DNA of 64,000 nucleotides from Bacillus sp. DTU_2020_1000418_1_SI_GHA_SEK_038. GTDB lineage: Bacteria; Bacillota; Bacilli; Bacillales; Cytobacillaceae. A program made the position numbers and the translations under genes. Location of the stretch: contig NZ_CP135435.1 in the NCBI RefSeq assembly GCF_032341175.1, forward strand, positions 1,984,001 to 2,048,000. Direction: 5' to 3'. Shown piece by piece: positions 28,303 through 37,451 of this stretch; within the stretch, counting starts at the first letter, position 1, and every line of letters starts with the position of its first letter. The notes beneath the pieces are model-generated. The model was not told the origin of the DNA. It searched no databases and worked only from the letters and a program-made list of their open reading frames with translations.

Positions 28303-28488
28303 TTATTTACCAATTAGCGCTTTGACTCCTAGATAAAGCAGCGCTAAAGAGAAAACAATGATTGCAATTCCGCCTAAGATATGAAAAAAACTCGCAATCC
28401 CTGCCGAGATCACAGCAGATGTAGGAACTTTAATTAATGCAAATCCAGCCAAAATACATGCTAAATAAAGTAAAGCTAATGAATGCAT
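28303..28488 (-). CDS. Small two-helix membrane protein, unknown
   Basis: This 61-residue, almost entirely hydrophobic protein has two predicted helices (about residues 3-25 and 35-57). It is preceded by a GGAGGGATATTC ribosome binding site and followed by a terminator, which supports real expression. I do not recognise a family. Confidence 0.6.
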   Translation of the reverse strand: MHSLALLYLACILAGFALIKVPTSAVISAGIASFFHILGGIAIIVFSLALLYLGVKALIGK

Positions 28489-28752
28489 GAATATCCCTCC
28501 TTTACTACAATTTATGTAAAAAGAGAGGGGGTTGTTTGGGTATAAGAACTTATTTAGAGTGAATTTTTTATGGTAATTATTAGTAGGCAGCTTAACTTTT
28601 CATCGAACTAATTATTGAATTTTTTGCAGAATTTTGAAGAAATAATACTAATAATATATTGTAAATCCCTGTTTAATTTTTATTTTTTTTATGTTATATT
28701 ATAAATCGTTCACCAAACCCATATTCATTTGATTACGAATAAATAACTTATG

Positions 28753-28777
28753 TAAACTTAGCGATTGCTAAGTTTTT
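28753..28777 (+). promoter_or_regulatory. Terminator-like hairpin in the leader of the LTA-synthase gene
   Basis: A perfect 9-bp stem (AAACTTAGC / GCTAAGTTT) with loop GATT and a short T tail lies 30 nt upstream of the start codon, inside the 318-bp gap 28489-28806. It could attenuate transcription into the gene or end upstream transcription. The rest of this gap is AT-rich with no gene. Confidence 0.5.
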
Positions 28778-28806
28778 CTGATTTTTACAATTGTGAGGTG
28801 TAAATT

Positions 28807-30783
28807 ATGAAAAAATTATTACCTTTAACAAAGGAATTGATGAAAGAAAAAAGAATGAGAATTTTCTTCTTTATTGTCATTCTCTTTTGGTTAAAGACAT
28901 ATGCAGCTTATAGAATAGAATTTAGTTTAGGAATTGATAATAAACTTCAAGAATTTTTATTGATTCTTAATCCATTAAGTTCAGCATTATTATTCCTAGG
29001 TTTTGCATTATTTTTTAAAGGAAGATTACAATCCGCATTATTCATTACGATGAACTTCCTGATGTCGTTTTTATTGTATGCAAATATTGTTTATTACCGA
29101 TTCTTTGATGACTTTATTACCGTTCCAGTAATCATGCAAACAAAGACGAATGGAGGGCAATTAGGCGAAAGTGCTTTATCCTTAATGAGTCCTTTTGATG
29201 TATTTTACTTTATTGATACAATTATTCTTGCAATTTTTGTCTTTAAAAAATGGTACAACCCTAGTAAGACAGTGAGCAGAAAGCCGGCGAAATATGTAAT
29301 TACGGCAGCTATCCTAACATTTATTATTAATCTTGGATTGGCTGAATCAGATCGTCCACAATTGCTTACTCGTTCTTTCGACAGAAATTATCTTGTGAAA
29401 TATTTAGGTGCTTACAATTTCTCTGTTTATGATGTTATTCAGAATGCACGATCAGCTAGTCAAAGAGCATTGGCTGATTCAAATGACATTACGGAAGTGG
29501 AGAACTATATTAAAGCTAATTATGCGGCTCCAAATCCTGAATACTTTGGTAAAGCTAAGGGAATGAATGTGATTTACATTTCTTTAGAATCACTTCAAAC
29601 CTTTATTATTGATTACAAGTTAAATGGGCAAGAGGTTACTCCATTTTTGAACTCATTAGCACATAATGGCGAAACCTTCTATTTTGATAATATTATTAAC
29701 CAAACAGGTCAAGGAAAAACATCGGATGCTGAATTTATTATGGATAATTCCTTATATCCGATGTCGCAAGGTTCTGTCTATGTAACAAAAGCTCAAAATA
29801 CGTATCATGCTGCACCAGCTATTTTGAAAACACATGGATATACGTCTGCAGCTTTCCACGGCAACTATAAAACGTTTTGGAACCGAAACGAAATGTACCG
29901 TTCTTTAGGCTATGATCACTTTTTCGATGCCGAATACTATGATATGAGTGAAGAAAATACGAAAAACTATGGTATGAAGGATAAACCATTCTTTACTGAA
30001 TCCATGCCATTACTTGAAAGTCTGCCACAGCCTTTCTATACAAAATTTATTACTTTATCTAATCACTTTCCATTTAAAATGGATGAAGGGGATACTGCTT
30101 TCCCAGCTGCTGAAACTGACAATAAGGTAGTGAATCAATACTTCCAGTCTGCACATTATATGGATCAGGCAATTGAACAGTTCTTTAATGACCTTAAAGC
30201 ATCTGGATTATACGATAATACAGTTATTGTCATGTATGGTGACCATTATGGCATTTCAGAGAACCATAATGATGCGATGGCTGAAATTATCGGTAAAGAA
30301 GTTACTCCTTTTGAATATGCTAGAAATCTGCAAAGAATTCCGGTATTCATCCATGTACCTGGTGTAGAAGGCGGAGCTCAGCATCAAATTGGCGGCCAAG
30401 TAGATGTTCGTCCAACAGTGCTGCATTTATTAGGAATTGATACGAAGGATTATTTAGAAATTGGCTCTGACCTATTATCTGAAAAGCACCGTGAAATCGT
30501 ACCATTCCGCAATGGAGACTTTGTCTCTCCGAAAGTGACCCAAGTGGATGAAAAATTCTATTCCAATGAAACAGGTGAACTTGTAGATGGAGAAGAATAT
30601 GCACATTTAGTTGAAAAAGCAAAAGCTGAACTGCAAATATCAGATAACATCGTGTATAAAGACCTTTTAAGATTCTATCAGCCAGATGGCTTTGAACCAA
30701 TTAACAGAAATGATTATCAGTATATAAAAAAAGAAGACCCGATCCTAAGTGAAACAGGAAGACAGTCGGGCAGTGTAGAATAA
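28807..30783 (+). CDS. LTA synthase family protein (LtaS/YfnI/YflE-like)
   Basis: This membrane-anchored sulfatase-fold enzyme polymerises glycerol-phosphate (lipoteichoic acid) outside the membrane. The 658 residues have five N-terminal helices (about 18-215) and an extracellular catalytic domain. Visible motifs are NVIYISLESLQTF with the metal-binding Glu, FDNIINQTGQGKTSDAEF with the catalytic Thr, FHGNYKTFWNRNEMY, NHFPF and MYGDHYGISENHN. B. subtilis has four paralogues (LtaS, YfnI, YqgS, YvgJ) and I cannot assign this one. The gene is monocistronic with a terminator after it. Confidence 0.92.
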   Translation: MKKLLPLTKELMKEKRMRIFFFIVILFWLKTYAAYRIEFSLGIDNKLQEFLLILNPLSSALLFLGFALFFKGRLQSALFITMNFLMSFLLYANIVYYRFFDDFITVPVIMQTKTNGGQLGESALSLMSPFDVFYFIDTIILAIFVFKKWYNPSKTVSRKPAKYVITAAILTFIINLGLAESDRPQLLTRSFDRNYLVKYLGAYNFSVYDVIQNARSASQRALADSNDITEVENYIKANYAAPNPEYFGKAKGMNVIYISLESLQTFIIDYKLNGQEVTPFLNSLAHNGETFYFDNIINQTGQGKTSDAEFIMDNSLYPMSQGSVYVTKAQNTYHAAPAILKTHGYTSAAFHGNYKTFWNRNEMYRSLGYDHFFDAEYYDMSEENTKNYGMKDKPFFTESMPLLESLPQPFYTKFITLSNHFPFKMDEGDTAFPAAETDNKVVNQYFQSAHYMDQAIEQFFNDLKASGLYDNTVIVMYGDHYGISENHNDAMAEIIGKEVTPFEYARNLQRIPVFIHVPGVEGGAQHQIGGQVDVRPTVLHLLGIDTKDYLEIGSDLLSEKHREIVPFRNGDFVSPKVTQVDEKFYSNETGELVDGEEYAHLVEKAKAELQISDNIVYKDLLRFYQPDGFEPINRNDYQYIKKEDPILSETGRQSGSVE

Positions 30784-30786
30784 TGG

Positions 30787-30819
30787 TAAGAGCGAAGAGT
30801 AAATCTTCGCTCTTTTTTG
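30787..30819 (+). terminator. Terminator of the LTA-synthase gene
   Basis: The stem AGAGCGAAGA / TCTTCGCTCT with a 5-nt loop is followed by six T residues. Confidence 0.85.
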
Positions 30820-30971
30820 CATTAAAGCTGCTTACAGCTATAGCTTTGTGAGATGCAAATATTATATTTAACATAATAGTATTATGTAAATAAAGCTGTT
30901 ATAAATTAGACTATCGATCATCAATATAGTAAATTAATGTTATAAGCTTAATCAGTCAGGAGGAATTAATA

Positions 30972-31205
30972 ATGAGCGAGTGTAAATTGGATCATTCACA
31001 TGAAGATGTAAGACTGAAGTACGAGCAGCAAAAGGCTTTTTTACCTCATGAAATGGCTCCTCTTTTTGAGACTTTCTTTAATCAAGAACATACACAGGAT
31101 ATATTGAATGAAGTTTTTCACCTGTTGAAGAAATATGATTTGGCCACAGAAGATGAAAAAGAGCAGCGGGAAAATCGCTTGAATTTAGTTTTAAAAAATG
31201 TATAA
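30972..31205 (+). CDS. Conserved-looking small protein, unknown
   Basis: This 77-residue acidic, probably helical protein (KYEQQKAFLPHEMAPLFETFFNQEHTQDILNEVFHLLKKYDLATEDEKEQRENRL) has a strong AGGAGGAAT ribosome binding site and a terminator at 31217-31250. I do not recognise the family. No membrane segment or Cys motif is present; the single Cys is at residue 4. Confidence 0.65.
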   Translation: MSECKLDHSHEDVRLKYEQQKAFLPHEMAPLFETFFNQEHTQDILNEVFHLLKKYDLATEDEKEQRENRLNLVLKNV

Positions 31206-31365
31206 ATTGGAATTTGAAAGAAGACCTGTTAAGCAGAGTCTTCTTTTTTTACGAATGGCTGTTGCAAAATTTTTGTAGCTATTAAAATATTATTTTAACT
31301 ACACAAATTTTGTGATATTATGATATTACTAATATTAATAAAGAGTTTGTGAAGGATGTGGAGAA

Positions 31366-32043
31366 TTGAGGGAATCTAATCGCCCAATATTTGATTTAGC
31401 AATTCGCACAGCCGATATGCTTGTAAGGATGTTTGGTTCTCGTTGTGAAGTGGCCGTTCATGATTTCTCTGATTTGAAAAGGTCGCTTATTCATCTTGCA
31501 GGGAGTGTGACTGGAAGAAAAATTGGTTCTCCCATAACGGATCTCGTGTTGCATGAGCTGGCAAAGAAGGATCAGGATATCGAGGATATTCCGAGCTATA
31601 AAACACAGTCAAGCAAAGGGAATGTGATGAAATCAGCAACAATCTTCCTTCGTGATTCACACAGTAAGATTATCGGTGCTTTATGTATTAATTATGATAT
31701 AAGTCTTTTAATGCAGTTTAGCGGGGAACTGGAAGAATTTATTAGCTTTGATGAACAGCAGCATACAAAATCAGAAAACTTCTTCACCTCTGTACAAGAG
31801 GTGATTCATGAAATGGTTGAACAAGTTTTGCTCGGATTCAAGAAAGCGCCATCCTTAATGAGTCTGGACGAAAAAGTGGAGTGTGTTCGCCAGCTTGATG
31901 AAAAAGGAACCTTTCTAATAAAGGGTGCAACAGATTATGTAGCATCAGTTCTCGGAGTTTCGAAATTCACTGTATACAATTATTTGCAAAAAATTAGAAC
32001 AATAAATGAACTTCAGCCAGAAGAGCTTGCAGAACATAAATAA
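31366..32043 (+). CDS. YheO/DauR-like transcriptional regulator
   Basis: The 225-residue protein has an N-terminal YheO-like PAS-type sensor domain (about residues 8-120) and a C-terminal helix-turn-helix (FLIKGATDYVASVLGVSKFTVYNYLQKI, about 185-212), as in DauR/YheO regulators. The start is TTG after GGATGTGGAGAA. It lies 38 nt upstream of sdaAB and on the same strand with no terminator, so it probably controls the L-serine dehydratase operon. The ligand is unknown. Confidence 0.85.
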   Translation: MRESNRPIFDLAIRTADMLVRMFGSRCEVAVHDFSDLKRSLIHLAGSVTGRKIGSPITDLVLHELAKKDQDIEDIPSYKTQSSKGNVMKSATIFLRDSHSKIIGALCINYDISLLMQFSGELEEFISFDEQQHTKSENFFTSVQEVIHEMVEQVLLGFKKAPSLMSLDEKVECVRQLDEKGTFLIKGATDYVASVLGVSKFTVYNYLQKIRTINELQPEELAEHK

Positions 32044-32081
32044 TTTTAATCTCATAAATTAAGAATAAAGGAGCATTCGAT

Positions 32082-32744
32082 ATGAAATATAGATCAGCTT
32101 TTGATATTATCGGTCCGGTTATGATCGGCCCATCCAGCTCTCATACGGCAGGAGCTGCAAGAATTGGCCGTGTGGCGAGAACTTTGTTTAATCGGCTTCC
32201 AAAAAAAGCAGTTATTTCATTATACGGTTCATTTGCCAAGACCTATAAAGGCCATGGTACGGATGTAGCAATTGTTGGCGGGCTCTTAGATTTTGATACG
32301 TTCGATGAGCGTATTCCTTCTTCACTGAAGCTTGCCGAGGAGGCGGGAATGGAGATAGTATTTTCCGTAGAAGAAATGATACCGGATCACCCAAATACCG
32401 TTCGGATTAATTTATACGATGAAACAGGTGATTTAGAGGTTGTTGGAATTTCAATTGGTGGAGGCACGATTGAAATAACGGAACTAAATTCATTTAAGCT
32501 TAAATTGTCTGGGGAGCACCCAGCAATTCTTGTTGTTCATAACGATCAATTTGGGGTTATCTCATCTGTTACCCAAATACTTGCCAATCATGAAATCAAT
32601 ATTGGTCATATGGAGGTTTCCCGTAAGGAAAAAGGAAAAATGGCCTTAATGGTAATAGAGGTGGATCAAAAAATCCATCAGGACGTCATTGTTGAAATAG
32701 AAAATGTTCCAAATGTAACTCAAATTATTAGAATGGTTGACTAA
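32082..32744 (+). CDS. sdaAB: L-serine dehydratase, iron-sulfur-dependent, beta subunit
   Basis: This is one of the two subunits of the Bacillus/Clostridium-type L-serine dehydratase, which converts serine to pyruvate and ammonia. The 220 residues include the N-terminal GPVMIGPSSSHTAGAARIGR motif and a C-terminal ACT domain (HPAILVVHNDQFGVISSVTQILANHEINIGHMEVSRKE, about residues 146-220). It is followed after 44 nt by sdaAA. The ribosome binding site is AAAGGAG. Confidence 0.94.
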   Translation: MKYRSAFDIIGPVMIGPSSSHTAGAARIGRVARTLFNRLPKKAVISLYGSFAKTYKGHGTDVAIVGGLLDFDTFDERIPSSLKLAEEAGMEIVFSVEEMIPDHPNTVRINLYDETGDLEVVGISIGGGTIEITELNSFKLKLSGEHPAILVVHNDQFGVISSVTQILANHEINIGHMEVSRKEKGKMALMVIEVDQKIHQDVIVEIENVPNVTQIIRMVD

Positions 32745-32788
32745 TGCCAGGGTGCATTTGATTATAAGCCAGGAATAGGGGTGGAAAG

Positions 32789-33670
32789 ATGATTTTATTT
32801 AGAAATGTAGCTGAACTTGTTAAGCTTGCCGAAAGTAAACAAGTGAAAATAGCAGAAATTATGATTCAGCAGGAAATTGAAGTGACTGGGCTTACTAGAG
32901 AAGAAATTATTGCCAAGATGGATCGTAACTTAACAGTGATGGAGGAAGCTGTTGAACGCGGTCTTAAAGGAGTAACTTCAGTCTCTGGTTTAACAGGCGG
33001 AGATGCAGTTCTTCTGCAAAATTATATTAAAAGCGGGAAATCATTATCTGGTAATATTCTGCTCGATGCGGTAAGTAAAGCAGTTGCAACGAATGAGGTT
33101 AACGCAGCGATGGGGACTATTTGCGCAACTCCAACTGCAGGTTCTGCAGGTGTTGTACCTGGTACATTATTTGCAGTGAAGGAAGTTTTAAATCCAACGA
33201 GAATGGAAATGATTGAATTCTTGTTTACCTCTGCAGCCTTTGGATTTGTAGTGGCAAACAATGCGTCAATCTCTGGTGCGGCTGGCGGCTGTCAGGCTGA
33301 GGTAGGATCGGCAAGCGGAATGGCGGCTGCCTCTATTGTCGAACTTGCCGGCGGTACACCTAGACAAGCTGCTGAGGCAATGGCCATAACATTGAAAAAT
33401 ATGCTTGGCTTAGTATGTGACCCTGTTGCAGGATTAGTAGAAGTACCTTGTGTGAAACGTAATGCAATGGGGGCTTCAAATGCGATGACTGCAGCTGATA
33501 TGGCTCTAGCTGGCATTAAAAGCCGAATTCCATGTGATGAAGTCATTCATGCGATGTTCTTAATCGGTCAGTCGATGCCGTCAGCATTAAGAGAAACGGC
33601 TGAAGGCGGCCTTGCAGCAACTCCAACAGGACGAAGACTTGAAGCAGAAATATTTGGCGAAAAAAAATAA
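32789..33670 (+). CDS. sdaAA: L-serine dehydratase, iron-sulfur-dependent, alpha subunit
   Basis: This is the catalytic subunit that carries the oxygen-sensitive [4Fe-4S] cluster. The 293 residues show the Cys-containing blocks MGTICATPTAGSAG, GAAGGCQAEVGSA and NMLGLVCDPVAGLVEVPCVKRNA, the expected cluster ligands. A GGGGTGG ribosome binding site precedes the ATG. It is the last gene of the regulator-sdaAB-sdaAA operon, with a terminator at 33680-33712. Confidence 0.95.
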   Translation: MILFRNVAELVKLAESKQVKIAEIMIQQEIEVTGLTREEIIAKMDRNLTVMEEAVERGLKGVTSVSGLTGGDAVLLQNYIKSGKSLSGNILLDAVSKAVATNEVNAAMGTICATPTAGSAGVVPGTLFAVKEVLNPTRMEMIEFLFTSAAFGFVVANNASISGAAGGCQAEVGSASGMAAASIVELAGGTPRQAAEAMAITLKNMLGLVCDPVAGLVEVPCVKRNAMGASNAMTAADMALAGIKSRIPCDEVIHAMFLIGQSMPSALRETAEGGLAATPTGRRLEAEIFGEKK

Positions 33671-33679
33671 TAAACATGA

Positions 33680-33712
33680 GTGGCCTGGATATGATAAATG
33701 TCCAGGTTTTTT
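33680..33712 (+). terminator. Terminator of sdaAB-sdaAA
   Basis: The stem CCTGGATA / TGTCCAGG with a 7-nt loop is followed by a T run. Confidence 0.8.
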
Positions 33713-33866
33713 ATTGTTCAGTTTCAATGTATTTTCTTCGTTTGTTTTTGTTATTCACATATCTGACATAGTTTAGAAAATCAAAATAATTGTAAATAAA
33801 TGTCCACAGATTCCATCTAGTTTATGGTGGTAAGATGAAAGTAATAATAATAAGGAGCGATAGGTG

Positions 33867-34232
33867 ATGGAGGAGATATTAACGAAAATATTGCATGGAA
33901 TGAATGACATTAGAGACCAAGTGGCAGAAATCAGCGATAACATTAAATCACTGGAGAGACGGCTGGATAGACTGGAAAAAGTCGATAGCATTGAACATCG
34001 AATAGAAGTGAATCAAATTGATTTGTCTGATATTAAGGATATAGTTTCAAAAATGGAATCCTACCAAAAAGAAGAATTAAATGACTTTTTTCAGTATTTG
34101 AAGGGGGCTTCAATTAAAATATTCAGCGAAGAATTACTTTGTATTAATCAGCGCCTAGATGCACAATTAACGAAAATTGCCAAAAACGAAGAAGCGATTT
34201 TGATGATGAAGGAAAAGAACAAGGTCAGCTGA
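33867..34232 (+). CDS. Coiled-coil protein, unknown
   Basis: This 121-residue protein is predicted to be almost wholly coiled coil (MEEILTKILHGMNDIRDQVAEISDNIKSLERRLDRLEKVDSIEHRIEVNQIDLSDIKDIVSKME). Heptad spacing of Ile/Leu is evident over the first 70 residues. No enzyme motif is visible. The ribosome binding site is TAAGGAGCGATAGGTG. A terminator hairpin follows at 34259-34285. Confidence 0.65.
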   Translation: MEEILTKILHGMNDIRDQVAEISDNIKSLERRLDRLEKVDSIEHRIEVNQIDLSDIKDIVSKMESYQKEELNDFFQYLKGASIKIFSEELLCINQRLDAQLTKIAKNEEAILMMKEKNKVS

Positions 34233-34437
34233 TTATTTTTTGAAATTTACTCTATATGAAGAGGCCGGAAATCGGCTTCTTTTTCATTTTCTGAAAGTAG
34301 TAGTTCGCAGGTATAAAAATTTTCGTAAAACTGCAGAAACCCTCTTGCAACTTATAGGAAGAGGGATTATGATAGCTAGAGAAAATTTATTTAGAATATC
34401 GAAATAAATAGTTACATGAATGAAGGAAGAGAGACAA

Positions 34438-35685
34438 ATGCCACAGTCCTATAGTACTTTAAAGGCAAATGAAAAGCTTAGTATTCGAAATGGAATAGCA
34501 ACAACGATAATCCTAAATATTAGCAATAATTATTTTCCCTTGTTCGCCATCAGTGTTCTTGGGGCTACTAATTATCAGGTTGGATTAATTAGCTCATTGC
34601 CACAATTTGTCGGGATGTTCGCGATGCTGATTGGATCAATTATTTTAAGCAGATTAGAAGAAAAAAAGAAATTTACCGCTTACTCCTTTCTGGCTGCTCG
34701 TTTGTTTCTCATCGCGATGTTTTTTGTCATTTTTCTCCCTGTTGAGTATCGGAGCTGGGTATTTGTTCTTTTAGTGGGGTTGATGAATTTACCAGGTTCG
34801 TTTGCCAATTTAAGCTGGCAATCCTTTATAGGAGATCTTATTCCTGACGATAGAAGAAGCGGCTTTTTTAGTGAGAGAAATAAAATGATGACCATTGTTG
34901 GGATGATATCAACCTTCTTGATAGGTATTCTCTTACAGCAATTTGATAAAAGCAATGCTTTGCCATTTCAGCTGCTATTTATTTGTGCATTCCTTTTCGG
35001 ATTAATGGAAGTTTACTATTTAATGAAGCATAAGGAAAAAAAGAATGATAAAAAAATAGAAAAGAAGAAACTAAATCTTGGCATCTATGTTTATAAACAT
35101 AAACCATTTGTCTATTTTTTAGTTTGCTGCTTGTTTTTTAATTTTGGGTGGCAAATGGCGTGGTCATTATTTAGTATTTACCAAATAAAATATGCAGGAG
35201 CGACTGCTTTATGGATCAGTTTATTTACAGTTTCCAATCAAATTGCACAGATAGCCAGTTTTAAATGGTGGGGGAGAATGGCCGATAAACACAGCAATGC
35301 AAAGATGCTGATTTTCGTATCTTTAGGAATGGCCAGTACTCCTATTTTGACTGTTCTTTCCACTAATTTAGTTTATCTTGTCATTGTAAATGCCTCCTCT
35401 GGCTTATTTGTCTCGGGGACCGTGTTATTATTATTTAATCATTTATTAGAGGTTACGAAAGAGGATAATCGCAGTACCTATATTTCGAATTATAATATAT
35501 TGTTAGCACTTGTAGCGTTTATTGCTCCACAGTTCGGTGTTTTCCTCCTTGAGAATACGAGTATGGACGTGGCGATGATTATTTCTACGATTATAAGAGG
35601 TGCTAGCGCCATACTTTTCTTTTTTATGTTTTTATATATGCGAAAAAGCCATGCCGGTACAGTCGGTAGTAAAGTGCTTGGATAA
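34438..35685 (+). CDS. MFS transporter
   Basis: This 415-residue protein has about twelve hydrophobic helices, a basic central loop (MKHKEKKNDKKIEKKKL, about residues 196-212) between the two six-helix halves and a conserved FIGDLIPDDRRSGFFSERNKM stretch after helix 4. The fold is the major facilitator type; the substrate is unknown. I place the start at the ATG at 34438 after GAAGGAAGAGAG rather than at 34420. The gene is monocistronic, with a terminator at 35691-35714 shared with the convergent peptidase gene. Confidence 0.85.
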   Translation: MPQSYSTLKANEKLSIRNGIATTIILNISNNYFPLFAISVLGATNYQVGLISSLPQFVGMFAMLIGSIILSRLEEKKKFTAYSFLAARLFLIAMFFVIFLPVEYRSWVFVLLVGLMNLPGSFANLSWQSFIGDLIPDDRRSGFFSERNKMMTIVGMISTFLIGILLQQFDKSNALPFQLLFICAFLFGLMEVYYLMKHKEKKNDKKIEKKKLNLGIYVYKHKPFVYFLVCCLFFNFGWQMAWSLFSIYQIKYAGATALWISLFTVSNQIAQIASFKWWGRMADKHSNAKMLIFVSLGMASTPILTVLSTNLVYLVIVNASSGLFVSGTVLLLFNHLLEVTKEDNRSTYISNYNILLALVAFIAPQFGVFLLENTSMDVAMIISTIIRGASAILFFFMFLYMRKSHAGTVGSKVLG

Positions 35686-35690
35686 ATGGA

Positions 35691-35718
35691 AAGACGCCAG
35701 CTAAAGTGGCGTCTTTTC
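35691..35718. terminator. Terminator between MFS and M20 peptidase genes
   Basis: The stem GACGCCAG / TGGCGTC with a 6-nt loop is flanked by T residues and lies between convergent genes. Confidence 0.75.
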
Positions 35719-35720
35719 CC

Positions 35721-37094
35721 TTATATTGATTTCTCTAGTTCATACCAATAATGACAAAGAGTATCAAGGCCTTTGTCAAAGTTCTCCAAATGGAAATGCT
35801 CATTTGGCGCATGGAAATTTTCATCAGGCAGACCAAAACCCATTAATACAACAGGAAGCTGTAATATTTGATCAAATGCCGCTACGATCGGAATGGATCC
35901 GCCTCCACGTGTATAGGATGTAGGAACTCCATAAACCTTTTCATAGGCACGGCCAGCAGCCTGGATAGCCGGATGGTCAAAAGGAGTGACATACGGTGAA
36001 CCTTTATCAAATAGAGAAATATTCACTTCTACACCCTTTGGTTTATTTTTCTCGATATGTTGCTTTAGAAGGCTGACAATTTCATCAGGATCTTGATTTG
36101 GAACTAAGCGGCAAGTGATCTTTGCCGTAGCTTCAGAAGGGATGACTGTTTTAATGCCTTCTCCTTGGAAACCTCCATAAATTCCATTTACTTCAAGTGT
36201 TGGTCTAACCCATAATCTTTCTAATGTCGAAAATCCAAGTTCCCCGAATAATTCTGTAACACCAGCTTGCTGCTTAAAGCTTTCATCATTCATTTCCAAT
36301 GCATCATATGCTTGTTTTTCATCTTCAGTTAAAGGCTGAACTTGATCATAAAATCCATCTACTGTGATTTTGCCATCGATATCATGAAATGTATTAACTA
36401 GTTGGACTAGAGCGTGAATAGGGTTTTGTACAGCTCCGCCATATAACCCCGAATGCAGATCTCCTTTTGCACCTTTCACATCAATTTGTAAGCCGCATAA
36501 ACCGCGTAGACCATAGCAAATAGTAGGCCTTCCTTTATCAATCATGCCTGTATCCGATATAACAATCACATCAGCTGATAAAAGCACTTTATTCTCTTCA
36601 ACAAATGTTGGAAGGTTAGGACTTCCAATCTCCTCTTCACCTTCAATGCAAAACTTGAAGTTTACCGGAAGTGTGCCAGTTGTTTGAAGAATCGCTTCAA
36701 TGGCTTTCAAATGCATGAATACTTGTCCTTTATCATCACTGGCCCCACGTGCATATATTTTTTCATCTCTAATGTCTGCTTCAAATGGAGAAGTCTCCCA
36801 TAAATGAAGGGGATCAACTGGCTGTACATCATAGTGGCCGTAGATAAGAACTGTTGGTTTTCCTTCGGCCTTTAACCAGTCTCCATAAACAACGGGATGT
36901 CCTTTTGTTTCATAAATTTCTACATGTTCCATTCCTATTTTTGTCAGTGAATCAGCCGTCCATTGTGCTGCCCTTTGTACATCGCCTTTATGGTCGGGCA
37001 GGGCACTAATACTTGGTATCGCTAAAAATTCGAAAAGCTCCTTAAGATGAATTTCTCTTTTATCTTGTAGAAAATCCAATACTGCTTGATCCAT
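35721..37094 (-). CDS. M20 family dipeptidase
   Basis: The 457-residue zinc peptidase has the M20 motifs IYGHYDVQP (His ligand and nearby Asp), ARGASDDKGQ (bridging Asp), EGEEEIGSPN (catalytic Glu pair), SDTGM, and the C-terminal GGGSIPI / ENFHAPNEHFHLENF with the last His. The length and motif set fit the M20A dipeptidase group rather than PepV. The ATG at 37094 has an upstream GAGGAAC ribosome binding site; the 44-residue extension to 37226 lacks support. It stands alone on the minus strand just before the paa operon. Confidence 0.88.
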   Translation of the reverse strand: MDQAVLDFLQDKREIHLKELFEFLAIPSISALPDHKGDVQRAAQWTADSLTKIGMEHVEIYETKGHPVVYGDWLKAEGKPTVLIYGHYDVQPVDPLHLWETSPFEADIRDEKIYARGASDDKGQVFMHLKAIEAILQTTGTLPVNFKFCIEGEEEIGSPNLPTFVEENKVLLSADVIVISDTGMIDKGRPTICYGLRGLCGLQIDVKGAKGDLHSGLYGGAVQNPIHALVQLVNTFHDIDGKITVDGFYDQVQPLTEDEKQAYDALEMNDESFKQQAGVTELFGELGFSTLERLWVRPTLEVNGIYGGFQGEGIKTVIPSEATAKITCRLVPNQDPDEIVSLLKQHIEKNKPKGVEVNISLFDKGSPYVTPFDHPAIQAAGRAYEKVYGVPTSYTRGGGSIPIVAAFDQILQLPVVLMGFGLPDENFHAPNEHFHLENFDKGLDTLCHYWYELEKSI

Positions 37095-37343
37095 TATCCG
37101 TTCCTCCATTTCCTTTGTAAAAATTCCAGAATGACCATTACATAATCCTTCCAAATTGTCTGTCCTATTTAAATATAACATAGGCCGCCGTTTTGATAAA
37201 AACCCTAAACAACTATAGAAAGGCATCGGATGTTCAATAAAAAAAATAGGTTAAAAGAATATATAAAATTTTCAGAAAACTAATTGACTTTTAATCATTT
37301 CCACGGTATCTTTGTGTTAAATATATGACACATAATATACAGC

Positions 37344-37358
37344 ACGATAAATTTACGT
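37344..37358. promoter_or_regulatory. Operator-like motif 1 (upstream of paaA)
   Basis: The 15-mer ACGATAAATTTACGT has ACG and CGT arms around a 9-bp A/T core. It differs from the importer site at 42460 by only one base. A TAATAT -10-like element lies just upstream (37333-37338). It is a possible PaaX binding site. Confidence 0.5.
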
Positions 37359-37451
37359 TATATAAATTTTCTTGAAGCATAAATATTTATATTCAAGCAA
37401 GCGAATTGCATGACGTTATAGAAAATTCATTAATATTTGGGGGTGAGTAAT

